The position numbers were made by a program, and so were the translations under genes. Below the pieces are notes generated by a model. It saw nothing but the letters and a program-made list of their open reading frames with translations. It searched no databases and was not told where the DNA came from. DNA of 44,326 nt from Lachnospiraceae bacterium. Lineage in GTDB: Bacteria > Bacillota > Clostridia > Lachnospirales > Lachnospiraceae. Positions 33,601-40,982 of this stretch are shown here, in pieces. The stretch lies in the NCBI GenBank assembly GCA_017619295.1, contig JAFZSQ010000065.1, forward strand, positions 1 through 44,326, in the 5' to 3' direction. Numbering within the stretch: position 1 is the first letter of the stretch; each line of letters opens with the position of its first letter.

Positions 33601-33753
33601 GAGGATGGCGGTGGCTTTTTCCTTATGAAGCGCGGCTACACCATCTACAAGGCCGACTACAAAGACTACAGGGCGCTCCTTGAGGACGCCAAGTTTGAAT
33701 TCCCCGGCGCCGAACTTACCGCCGAGGACCGAGTCAAGTACAACCTCGACTAG
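30655..33753 (+). CDS. TIR-domain, transmembrane, beta-propeller protein
   Basis: 1032 residues. An N-terminal TIR domain (1-165) starts 'YDAFISYRHS' and keeps Glu91 in 'SEWVGKEIDAF', the position of the catalytic Glu in NAD-consuming TIRs. A TM helix follows (about 181-201), then a coiled coil (203-243) and a small helical segment ('LAKEALQLLSEGKRQDAYLVAKEAL'). The rest (about 290-1010) is WD40/PQQ-like beta-propeller sequence ('NVYVWDTKNWQMKVL', 'VLRIVNTSSFTV'). The TIR should be cytoplasmic and the propeller outside. Role unknown: a nucleotide-signalling or defence sensor is plausible, but no known antiphage partner is beside it. Confidence 0.85.
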   Translation: MKYDAFISYRHSPLDMEIAKKVHTALETYKVPKSVKAKIEKKKITRVFRDQEELPIGSNLSDNISEALSSSEKLIVICSPRTPESEWVGKEIDAFIKMHGRDNVLAVLIEGEPDESFPPALLTDGNGNNVEPLAADIRGETKKERNTKFKTEILRLIAPILGCSYDDLKQRHRERIIKRTISLVSAGALVVAIAGAAFGIYNAKVAERMEKLANEKAALADEKTRLADEVTAEYYEKQKNQSRFLAKEALQLLSEGKRQDAYLVAKEALPDSNFYPDGITKERPFVPEAEHALSEILHTYDLGRDMAFDRTLSHRLTLEDIEMSKDDTLLITRDFGSNVYVWDTKNWQMKVLIEPAVGSNNYLETVEYANADSSGVYVVCEKTFNKYGFDGELIYSTETSNYVKEGYVDSELGLGFCVANNTVDVVDLTSGEIKETLEVPEDQVFYSKVDTTSDGLFLCTVCDTESDKVGLGVFDIEGKNRIISNVSETYVLEYYYTPSGHLAVLSTNDDFVLEGVRGLWLDLLDPETGKILWSKEIPNRVSMVATFDAHLKARQFTDDLGVDNKQIVVTIESDAYCIDENDGSVISTLTLPAEAISLNLRSDNEFGFVGYTNGNVDTIDFTEGRIYPDNVITTDLPIRELIIANHMVMIRAASSSDVYVLKYHEKEDVKVVTENAKGETIKAAPLYGDWFVTSNEGSYKFYDFTGKVLYTHDKCDGYATGETFFGDKFVIWETDRLWIIDPATWTDEELVYSDMGLEGDESYFDILATDDGRYNVLWRSRNVAVLDLEERKFVLEAEAANIIGNVEIAPHGDFLYISEPENGLAQIRISDKEEKDFGNENLKALSDLSHLQYLRLSHDGTKIAMACSDGVLRIVNTSSFTVTEELPFYAKLKCSIFFTDEDRFLVYQGDDLKVKIYDVKNKSIVYTFDAGASISHYVGSDWLALCDGYDIYLLTNNIHTPVDPAEFGLLASPEYASLYVPTEDGGGFFLMKRGYTIYKADYKDYRALLEDAKFEFPGAELTAEDRVKYNLD

Positions 33754-33784
33754 GTGCAGTTGGGGACAGGCCCCAACTGCACCT
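33752..33784. repeat. GGGGACAGTCCCC-type repeat between convergent stop codons
   Basis: 33-bp palindrome: AGGTGCAGTTGGGG, a GGGGACAGGCCCC core variant, then CCAACTGCACCT. It touches the TIR stop on one side and the Cys-rich protein stop on the other, so it fills the whole gap and may terminate both transcripts. Confidence 0.85.
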
Positions 33785-34019
33785 ATTTTCTGAGGTGGGC
33801 CATTATGCGGTCGTAGTTTTCGGGGTGGTGGGGGAAGGTGCAATTGGTGCACACCTTGATGCGCTTGCCGTTCTTGTCCTTGTAGGTGGGGTTGCCGGGG
33901 CAATCCTCAAGGTGGTAGAGCGGGCAGTAGCAAAAGAGGCAGTTCAAGTCCCCTTCCATCTTGTGGCAGGGATAGTATTCGCAGTCCTTGTTGGCGAAGA
34001 ATTTACTTGAGTTTTCCAT
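33783..34019 (-). CDS. Cysteine-rich small domain protein of the cobalamin operon
   Basis: 78 residues with nine Cys and several His: 'CEYYPCHKMEGDLNCLFCYCPLY', 'DCPGNP' and 'CTNCTFPHHPENY'. This matches the Cys-rich small domain family (PF04071 as I recall it), commonly found in or fused to cobalamin-synthesis genes and presumed to bind metal. It overlaps the end of cbiA by 17 bases, so it is the last gene of the cob operon. A cobalt-handling or chelatase-helper role is inferred from context only. Confidence 0.8.
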   Translation of the reverse strand: MENSSKFFANKDCEYYPCHKMEGDLNCLFCYCPLYHLEDCPGNPTYKDKNGKRIKVCTNCTFPHHPENYDRIMAHLRK

Positions 34020-35403
34020 CTGCTACCTCCTTCATCTTGTCTATAAACGCATCAACGAACTCGGGCTTTGATCCGTAATAGAAGTGAGGAAAGCCCCAGA
34101 ATCCGTTATTATTTGCAATCATGCAGTTCCACTTGGTATCCTTGTTAGGTTTCTTTGCTACGCAGGCTTCTCCGTTATTTGTGGAGTCAAAGTAGTGGAA
34201 TTCGTGGCCTTTAAGGCCGGCAGCCTTAGCGTAGTAGCCTTCCGTCTCGGCGCAGGATTCCAGTTCCATGTATCCGAATCGCACAAGTTTGCCCGTATCG
34301 GAACAACTGCCATCAATCGCACCCACATCAAACAAATACATGAAGCCGCCGCATTCGGCGAGGCTTGGGATACCGGAGGCGATGGCTGTGCGGATGGATG
34401 CGAGCATGGACTTGTTGGATTGAAGCTCATCAAGGTGAAGCTCGGGATAGCCGCCTCCAAGAAGGATGCCGTCTGCGTCCGCAGGTAATTCTTTATCGTG
34501 TAAAGGGGAGAAATAAGCAATCTTCACCCCTCTTCTTTCAAACATTTCAAGGTTTTCTTTGTAGTAGAAGCAGAAGGCGTCATCGTAGGCTACAGCAAGA
34601 GTGAGATTGGTTGACATAACTCTGCTTCCGTCATTCTTCGAAGACCCGGAAGCGCACAATTTCCTGGCCCCCATCATAATCTCAAGCAAGCCATCAATAT
34701 CAACGTTTGCTTCAAGCAAATCTGCAGCCTTCGAAATCTGCTCTCTCAAATCTCCTATTTCACCGGGAAGCTTAAGCCCAAGATGCCTGCTCTCAAGATT
34801 GATATCCTTAGCCTTCGGAACAAAGCCAAGCAACCTGGCATCAAAAGAACTCTCAGCCAGTTCCGATATCATAACCGGAGCCAAGGTCTTATAGAAATTC
34901 TCGCTGATTTTATTAAGGATAATTCCCTTAATAAGCCCATGCCTATCATCCAAAAGGATCCCCTTAATTGTTGAAATAACGGTTCTTCCCGCACTTGATG
35001 CATCCACAATCAGAACAATCGGTGTACCGGTAATGGAAGCGATTTCATAGCTTGAGCCTTCAAGATTCTCCACATTCAAACCGTCGTACAAGCCCATAAC
35101 ACCCTCGATTACGACGTTCCTGCCCTCATACTTCGAAAGAATATTTTTGACTCCCTCTGCTCCGGCAAAATATGTGTCCAGGTTCTTATTATCAATCCCC
35201 AGCACCTTCTTATGAAACATGGGATCGATATAATCGGGGCCGCATTTGAAGGAAACAGGATCGAGCCCCCTGCGCTTCAAAGCCTCCAAAAGGGCGCAGG
35301 TAATCAAGGTCTTGCCGCTGCCGCTTTTGGGCGCCGCCAGCATTACCCTGTTAACACTGAACTTCTTAAGTTTCGTGTTGCTCTCCGAAACACTCTTTCC
35401 CAT
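34003..35403 (-). CDS. cbiA: Cobyrinate a,c-diamide synthase
   Basis: 466 residues. It amidates carboxylates a and c of cobyrinate with glutamine and ATP. N-terminal P-loop domain ('VMLAAPKSGSGKTLI', then 'KCGPDYIDPMFH' and 'VVIEGVMGLYDG'). C-terminal class I glutamine amidotransferase domain with 'GILLGGGYPELH', the catalytic Cys in 'LAECGGFMYLF' and His in 'KGHEFHYFDS'. Normal length. It starts 22 bases after the cbiJ-E-T stop. Confidence 0.93.
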   Translation of the reverse strand: MGKSVSESNTKLKKFSVNRVMLAAPKSGSGKTLITCALLEALKRRGLDPVSFKCGPDYIDPMFHKKVLGIDNKNLDTYFAGAEGVKNILSKYEGRNVVIEGVMGLYDGLNVENLEGSSYEIASITGTPIVLIVDASSAGRTVISTIKGILLDDRHGLIKGIILNKISENFYKTLAPVMISELAESSFDARLLGFVPKAKDINLESRHLGLKLPGEIGDLREQISKAADLLEANVDIDGLLEIMMGARKLCASGSSKNDGSRVMSTNLTLAVAYDDAFCFYYKENLEMFERRGVKIAYFSPLHDKELPADADGILLGGGYPELHLDELQSNKSMLASIRTAIASGIPSLAECGGFMYLFDVGAIDGSCSDTGKLVRFGYMELESCAETEGYYAKAAGLKGHEFHYFDSTNNGEACVAKKPNKDTKWNCMIANNNGFWGFPHFYYGSKPEFVDAFIDKMKEVADGKLK

Positions 35404-35425
35404 ATCTCAATCCAAATCCAAAAAA

Positions 35426-37423
35426 CTAAATCGTAAACGCAAATATCCAAACGGGATTCTGGGCCGTCATAAGCCTGTAAGCCCCAAGCTTCCTGCTTTC
35501 GCTCACGGACAGCTGGGTGACGCTCACATCCCAGGGCTCGTACTTTTCAAGAATCTTCGCGGCCTCGGTTATGGTCTCAAGGCTCACGGCATTTATAACG
35601 TATCTGATGCCCTTTCCCTTGCCTGTCAAAAGCTTAATAATCTCCTTTAATTCCCCACCGCTGCCGCCTACGAAAACGGCATCGGGTTTCGGCATCCTCT
35701 TAAGGCTTGCCAAAGCGTCACCTTCCACAACAGTGACGTTGGAAAGATTTGCCTTGGAAATATTTACGGAAATCAAATCACAGGCCTCATGGTCCTTCTC
35801 AATTGTGAATACCTTTAAAGAAGAATCCAGGTTCCCGGCCTCTATGGCGATGGAGCCTGTTCCTCCGCCGATATCATAGAAAACATCCCCCTCCTTAAGG
35901 TTAAGCCTGATTATGCTTTCGTGTCTCACGCTCTCCTTGGTCATGGGGACATTGCTTCTGGTGAAGAACTCATCGGGAAACATATTTAGAAGGGGCCGTT
36001 TTTCACATTCATTGTTTATGAAAAGCGCCGTAATCACACCTTTTCCTTCGTACCCGGCTGCCTCCTCCAAATCAAGAACCTTTATATCTTCGTCTTCATA
36101 TGAAAGATTTCGGCCTGCAATTACTGTGGCCTCAATACCGCATTTCTTTAATAAACCTGCTGCCGCTCTTATATCTTCATCTCCGGAAAGCAGGGCAAAA
36201 ACCTTTTTGTTATATCTTAACTTTCTTGCCAGGGCGTCCATATCCCAGACAGTATTCTTTCCGTGAAGGCTAAGTAAAACCGCGTCATCGTAGCTTTCCT
36301 TAAGCTTTGCAGCCAAATATGCGAAGGAAGATATTCCGGGAAGAACCGTCACTTCCACATTTAAATCCGCCGCTGCCAGATCTGCCGCCATGGATTTTGC
36401 ACCGCTGTAGAAACCTGTGTCTCCCGAGAAAATGATTGCCGCACGGGAGGGCTTTAGTTTTTTCAAGACAGGGATAATATCCGAAGCCTTGTACATCTCA
36501 TATTTTCTGTCAGAGTCCACACCCTTAACCAGTCTCTTGGCTCCGAAAACCACTTCCGCAGATTCGATTGCCTCTCTGACATCCACGGTTTCGCACCCGG
36601 GAGCTCCCATTCCAAGGCCCACGAGGCTAACTTTAATGGGGCGCTGGTGCTTATAATCTTTCCCAAGAATCGACGCAAGAGCTTCATCCACACTGACGCC
36701 CTTTTCCTCCACAGGACGTGCCAGAACGTGCACCATGGCACCGGCCGCAAAAGCTGCGTCCGCCTTGGCTTCAAAGCCACCGGCGCTTCCGCTGTTCTTT
36801 GTCACAAGATGTTTTATGTCATATTGCAGCATAAGTGCACGGTTCAATTCCTCGTTAAAGGGACCGTGCATTGCAATAATATGGTCTGATTCAATGCCTG
36901 CTTCCGCACACAATCTGAGGCTTTCCTCTGAAGGCAGGACCCTCACATAGGTCCGTGCCACCGTGCCTGCAGAAACACTGCCGCAGTATGCCTTAAGCTC
37001 CTTGCTTCCGGTGGTGAGAAGTATATTTCCCTCACTCTTATCAAGGGCCTTGCAGCAGCCGGCCAAATCGCAGTACTCCTTAAGATTACCGCCTTTGGCA
37101 TCTCCCTTGTCCCTTAAGACTCTCATGTAAGCCGCCCCAAGAGCCTTAGCCGCAGCCACAATGTTGGCCGTAACCTCTGTGGCATAGGGGTGTGTGGCAT
37201 CTACAATCAAAGAGGTTTTGTCGAAACCTCCCTCTTTCAAAAACTTAACCATCTCCTCAGAGTCCATGCGTCCCACATGCACGGTGGCGTAAGGATTCTC
37301 CGTCATCATTTCCCTGCCGTATTCCCCGGCCACGCAAACCGTGTGGGAAATCCTGTTCCCTGACAGAGCCTCGGAAATGGTCCGTCCTTCAGTTGTTCCG
37401 GAAAAAATCACCGTTCTCCTCAT
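35426..37423 (-). CDS. Fused CbiJ-CbiE-CbiT: precorrin-6A reductase, C5 and C15 methyltransferase/decarboxylase
   Basis: 665 residues in one frame. CbiJ (about 1-255) opens 'VIFSGTTEGRTISEAL' and has 'IVDATHPYA', the NAD(P)H reductase of cobalt-precorrin-6A. CbiE (about 263-470) begins 'VSLVGLGMGAPG' with 'VLPGISSFAYLA', a SAM-dependent C5 methyltransferase. CbiT (about 484-665) has 'IGGGTGSIAIEAG' and 'AVFVGGSGGELKEI', the C15 methyltransferase and C12 decarboxylase. CbiE and CbiT are fused in CobL-type proteins; joining CbiJ too gives three consecutive steps in one chain. It overlaps cbiH by four bases. Confidence 0.9.
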   Translation of the reverse strand: MRRTVIFSGTTEGRTISEALSGNRISHTVCVAGEYGREMMTENPYATVHVGRMDSEEMVKFLKEGGFDKTSLIVDATHPYATEVTANIVAAAKALGAAYMRVLRDKGDAKGGNLKEYCDLAGCCKALDKSEGNILLTTGSKELKAYCGSVSAGTVARTYVRVLPSEESLRLCAEAGIESDHIIAMHGPFNEELNRALMLQYDIKHLVTKNSGSAGGFEAKADAAFAAGAMVHVLARPVEEKGVSVDEALASILGKDYKHQRPIKVSLVGLGMGAPGCETVDVREAIESAEVVFGAKRLVKGVDSDRKYEMYKASDIIPVLKKLKPSRAAIIFSGDTGFYSGAKSMAADLAAADLNVEVTVLPGISSFAYLAAKLKESYDDAVLLSLHGKNTVWDMDALARKLRYNKKVFALLSGDEDIRAAAGLLKKCGIEATVIAGRNLSYEDEDIKVLDLEEAAGYEGKGVITALFINNECEKRPLLNMFPDEFFTRSNVPMTKESVRHESIIRLNLKEGDVFYDIGGGTGSIAIEAGNLDSSLKVFTIEKDHEACDLISVNISKANLSNVTVVEGDALASLKRMPKPDAVFVGGSGGELKEIIKLLTGKGKGIRYVINAVSLETITEAAKILEKYEPWDVSVTQLSVSESRKLGAYRLMTAQNPVWIFAFTI

Positions 37424-38148
37424 ACGCTGTATCCTCTCGGTGTCACAAGCTTTCCATCAATAATCTTAGTATTGCTGTTTCCGATGAAAACCGTAGTAAA
37501 CATATCAACCTGTTCTCCGGCCAGCTCCTTAAGGCTTAAAACCTTTGAGAACGTGCCCTCTCGCCCGATATTCTTCACATATCCGCAGGGAGTATCCGAG
37601 GACAGCTTGGTTAACATAATGTCGCAGGCCTTCTTTAAATAATCTGCCCTCTTATGGCTTGAAGGGTTATAAATGGCAATGCAAAAATCCCCTTCCGCCG
37701 CACATAAAAGTCTCTTTTCTATAACTTCCCAGGGTGTCAGTAAATCACTTAAACTGATAACGCAAAAATCGTGACCCACAGGTGCCCCAAGAACAGCGGA
37801 GCCGCTTAATGCCGCCGTCACTCCGGGAATCACTTCCACATTCAAAAAGCCCTCTTTTGAGGCCACCTCAAGTAAGGGGGATGCCATGCCGTAAACCCCG
37901 GCATCACCGCTGCAAATCAGGGATACAGTCTTTCCTGCCTTTGCAAATTCCACGCATTTCTCGCAGCGCTCTATCTCCCCTCGCATGCCGTTTTCAAAGA
38001 ACTCTTTCTGAGAAAACTGTGTTTTTACCAAATCGATATAGGCCTTGTAGCCAACGATTATATCGCTGTCTTCCAAAGCTTTTCTCGCTTGAAAGGTCAT
38101 CATTTGATTGTCGCCGGGGCCGATGCCCACCACGTAAATTTTGCTCAT
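37420..38148 (-). CDS. cbiH: Cobalt-precorrin-3 C17 methyltransferase
   Basis: 242 residues. It methylates C17 and contracts the corrin ring. The tetrapyrrole-methylase fold shows 'VVGIGPGDNQMM' at the N-terminus, 'SLICSGDAGVYGMASPLLEVA', 'VIPGVTAALSGSAVLGAPVGHDFCVISLSDLLTPWEVIEKRL' split across the SAM pocket, and the C-terminal 'TTVFIGNSNTKIIDGKLVTPRGY', specific to CbiH/CobJ. It lacks the C-terminal extension of some CobJ proteins. Next gene after cbiG with nine bases between. Confidence 0.92.
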   Translation of the reverse strand: MSKIYVVGIGPGDNQMMTFQARKALEDSDIIVGYKAYIDLVKTQFSQKEFFENGMRGEIERCEKCVEFAKAGKTVSLICSGDAGVYGMASPLLEVASKEGFLNVEVIPGVTAALSGSAVLGAPVGHDFCVISLSDLLTPWEVIEKRLLCAAEGDFCIAIYNPSSHKRADYLKKACDIMLTKLSSDTPCGYVKNIGREGTFSKVLSLKELAGEQVDMFTTVFIGNSNTKIIDGKLVTPRGYSV

Positions 38149-38157
38149 GTTCTTATC

Positions 38158-39099
38158 CTAATTTCTTCTGGCGATGGCGATGGTCATGCCCTCTCCCACA
38201 GTTTTCTTAAGGATTAGCTCCCCGCGATTTCCTGTGGCAAGAATGGCTGCACGCTCGCAGACATTGTCAACGCCCACGGTTTCCTTCACAAACTCGGAGC
38301 CGGTGAAATCCCCTTTGGCCTTCAATAAAAGGTCCTTGTCGAAAGTTATCACGGGGATTTTGTACTTATCTCTGAGAGCCTTAATTGCAGGTTCTTTTTC
38401 TTTAATATCGATGGTTGATATGGCGTAGATTTCATCCGGTTCAATGCCCTGCTCATCAATTGTTTTTGCAAAAAACGAAAGAATCTCCGCCTCGTCCTTA
38501 TCCTTCTTCATTCCAAGTCCCACCACATAAGGCTTGGGCTTCATAAGAAGGGAATACTCTGCATCCGTTTCATCCGCCACGATTATGTCCACAGGGTCCT
38601 TAGGCGGATAGTTTTTGATTGAAAGGGTTATGGCCTTGCCCTCAATTGCCCTGGCAGAAACCTTCTTGATTCCCTCTCTGTTTGCTATGCTTAAGCGATT
38701 TTCCACAGCGAAAGTGTCTGCGGAAAATGCGCCGTTTACATCCGTTGAAGTGGTAATCACCGGCACAGCACCAAGAAGTTTAGCAATGGTTTCCGCAATC
38801 TTATTGGCGCCTCCCACATGTCCGGAAAGAATGGGGATTACAAAGTTTCCCCCGTCATCAACCACAATCACGGGACTGTCGCTTAGTTTGTCCTTCACAA
38901 AGGGAGCAATAAAGCGAACCGCGATTCCAACGGCCCCGATGAAAACCAGGGCATTGCCCTCCTCAAAGTTCTCACGGGTCCAATCTTCCATGGATTTATC
39001 GTCGGTCTTTAAACCTAAGAATTCTTCTCCCGCCGCCTTATTTATTTTTTCAACAATTGCTCTGCCCTTGTCGGTAAAGCAAACTGCACTCTTTTTCAT
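38158..39099 (-). CDS. cbiG: Cobalt-precorrin-5A hydrolase
   Basis: 313 residues. It opens the delta-lactone of cobalt-precorrin-5A and releases acetaldehyde. The N-terminal region has 'ALVFIGAVGIAVRFIAPFVKDK' and 'SPVIVVDDGGNFVIPILSGHVGGAN', the most conserved CbiG stretch. The C-terminal domain has 'VVGLGMKKD' and 'EIYAISTIDIKEKEPAIKAL'. Its stop and start both abut neighbours: the first base of the cbiF stop is its last coding base region, so translation is coupled. Confidence 0.92.
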   Translation of the reverse strand: MKKSAVCFTDKGRAIVEKINKAAGEEFLGLKTDDKSMEDWTRENFEEGNALVFIGAVGIAVRFIAPFVKDKLSDSPVIVVDDGGNFVIPILSGHVGGANKIAETIAKLLGAVPVITTSTDVNGAFSADTFAVENRLSIANREGIKKVSARAIEGKAITLSIKNYPPKDPVDIIVADETDAEYSLLMKPKPYVVGLGMKKDKDEAEILSFFAKTIDEQGIEPDEIYAISTIDIKEKEPAIKALRDKYKIPVITFDKDLLLKAKGDFTGSEFVKETVGVDNVCERAAILATGNRGELILKKTVGEGMTIAIARRN

Positions 39100-39863
39100 C
39101 AGTCGGTTTCTTTGGCCTTTCTGAATTCCGTCTCAAATGTGGGGTCGTAAAGCTTCGACCTTTCAAAGTTACTGTGGGTTACGGCATCTCCCACAAGAAC
39201 CACTGCCGTCTTTGTTATGCCGTGCTCCCTGGCTGTCGCCGCCAGTGTACCTATGGTGCAGACATATTTTTCTTCCCGGGGCCAGGTGGCTTTGTAAACA
39301 AGGGCCGCCGGTGTATCTGCCTCATACCCGCCCTGAGTTAACTTCTCTGCCAGCTTTTCAAGCATTCCGGAGCTTAAGTAAATTGCCATTGAAGCATGAT
39401 GTTTTGCCAAAAGCTCCATCTTCTCCAACTCCGGTACAGGCGTTTTGCCCTCAAGTCTTGTAATAATCAGGGTTTGGGAAACTCCGGGAAGGGTATACTC
39501 AAGATTTAAACTTGCCGCCGCTCCAAAGCAGGCGCTGACTCCGGGACAGGACTCATACTTAATTCCCCTGGAATCAAGAATGTCCATCTGCTCCCTGACT
39601 GCCCCGTAAATGCTGGGCTCTCCCGTGTGGAGTCTCACAACTTCAGCTCCCTTGGCATCGGCTTCAAGCATTACCTCCATAACCTCTTCCAATGTCATCT
39701 TGGCGCTGTCGTAGATTTTGGTGTTTTTGCCTGCGCAAGATAGAAGTTCGGGGTTCACAAGGCTTCCCGCATATATGATTACATCAGCTTTTTTAAGAAG
39801 TTCCATGCCTCTTACGGTTATTAGATCCACCGCTCCGGGGCCGGCTCCCACAAAATTAATCAT
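39099..39863 (-). CDS. cbiF: Cobalt-precorrin-4 C11 methyltransferase
   Basis: 254 residues. Methylates C11 of cobalt-precorrin-4 with SAM. Family motifs: 'FVGAGPGAVDLITVRGMELL', 'IYAGSLVNPELL' (typical of CbiF/CobM), 'RLHTGEPSIYGAVREQMDIL', 'CPGVSACFGAAASLNLEYTL' and 'ALVYKATWPREEKYVCTIGTL'. It overlaps cbiD by eight bases at its start and meets cbiG at its stop. Confidence 0.94.
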   Translation of the reverse strand: MINFVGAGPGAVDLITVRGMELLKKADVIIYAGSLVNPELLSCAGKNTKIYDSAKMTLEEVMEVMLEADAKGAEVVRLHTGEPSIYGAVREQMDILDSRGIKYESCPGVSACFGAAASLNLEYTLPGVSQTLIITRLEGKTPVPELEKMELLAKHHASMAIYLSSGMLEKLAEKLTQGGYEADTPAALVYKATWPREEKYVCTIGTLAATAREHGITKTAVVLVGDAVTHSNFERSKLYDPTFETEFRKAKETD

Positions 39864-40974
39864 TGTTTTCTCCCATGGCTTCCTTAAGGAATTTCTCCGC
39901 GTCGGGAGTCACCCCAAGAAGGCCGAATTTGTTGGAATAAACCATGCACTCCACAGGAAGTTTCCCTGCGGCGCGCTTATTTATGTAGTAATGAATTTTC
40001 TCCATGATGTAGGAAAAACACTGTTTCTCAATGCCTGCTTTCAAGTAAAAATCATAGGCCTCCTCAGTAGACAGGGAATCCAGGATGGAGTTCAATGTTT
40101 CGGATGTGGCTCCGGCTTTCGCCGCCGCTGCCGCCATCAGCTCCATTCTGCAGTCCGCTTCCTTTGAGTGAGTGTTCATGATGCCGCCTGAAACCTTGAT
40201 AAGTTTTCCCACGTGGCCGCAGATGAGCATCTTCTCAAAGCCAAGTTCCGCAGCCATATCGATGGTGTCTCCTATATAGTTGGAGCACTTGACGGCTTTG
40301 TCCAAATCGTAGCGGAAGGTGTCCTTCATGAAGTCCAAGCCGTAGTTTCCGGGGGAGACCACCGCTATTGTAGAACCTTCTGCTTTTACCTGATTGAGTT
40401 CCACTTTGATGGTGTCGAGGAGGGCCTTGGTGCTCATGGGCTCTACGATTCCGGAGGTTCCGATAATGGAAATGCCTCCTTCGATGCCGAGACGGGGATT
40501 GAAGGTTTTGGCCGCCAGCTCCTCCCCCTCGGGAACAAAGATGGTTACCTTTAAAGAGCCCTTGTAATCAAAAAGGTCCATGGCTTCACGGACTTCCTTC
40601 TCAATCATCTGCCTGGGAACCGAGTTAATGGCTGCGTTGCCTACAGGCTGGTCAAGGCCGGGCCTTGTGACCCTGCCAACTCCTTTGCCGCCATCGATAA
40701 TAACCCTGCTTTCGTTTCCTGCATCGTCCAGGGTGGAAACTGTTGCGAAGATAAGAGTCCCGTTTGTGATATCCGGATCATCCCCTGAATCCTTCCTTAC
40801 GGCACAGCTTACGCTGTTTTCATTCAGGGAAATCTCTTCTATGTCCGGGGTGTATTTAATTCCCGCAGGAGTGTCTATCTCTATATTAAGTTTCCTGTTT
40901 CCTCCAAGAAGCATGTAGGCTGCGGCCTTGCTTGCCGCCGCTGCGCAGCTTCCGGTGGTGAATCCGTTTCTCAT
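39856..40974 (-). CDS. cbiD: Cobalt-precorrin-5B C1 methyltransferase
   Basis: 372 residues from the ATG at 40974; an upstream TTG at 41010 in the same frame would overlap cbiC and is less likely because the family begins near 'RNGFTTGSCAAAASKAA'. Other landmarks: 'GGKGVGRVTRPGLDQPVG', 'GEELAAKTFNPRLGIEGGISIIGTSGIVEPMS' (two motifs) and 'ICGHVGKLIKVSGGIMNTHS'. It methylates C1 in the anaerobic pathway. It follows cbiC by eight bases. Confidence 0.93.
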   Translation of the reverse strand: MRNGFTTGSCAAAASKAAAYMLLGGNRKLNIEIDTPAGIKYTPDIEEISLNENSVSCAVRKDSGDDPDITNGTLIFATVSTLDDAGNESRVIIDGGKGVGRVTRPGLDQPVGNAAINSVPRQMIEKEVREAMDLFDYKGSLKVTIFVPEGEELAAKTFNPRLGIEGGISIIGTSGIVEPMSTKALLDTIKVELNQVKAEGSTIAVVSPGNYGLDFMKDTFRYDLDKAVKCSNYIGDTIDMAAELGFEKMLICGHVGKLIKVSGGIMNTHSKEADCRMELMAAAAAKAGATSETLNSILDSLSTEEAYDFYLKAGIEKQCFSYIMEKIHYYINKRAAGKLPVECMVYSNKFGLLGVTPDAEKFLKEAMGENND

Positions 40975-40982
40975 TTTCGTAC

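Noticed and set aside
30655..33753. Thoeris-type antiphage system
   Set aside because: No ThsA-like SIR2/SLOG or other ThsB partner is adjacent; the TIR protein is membrane anchored with a propeller, unlike ThsB.
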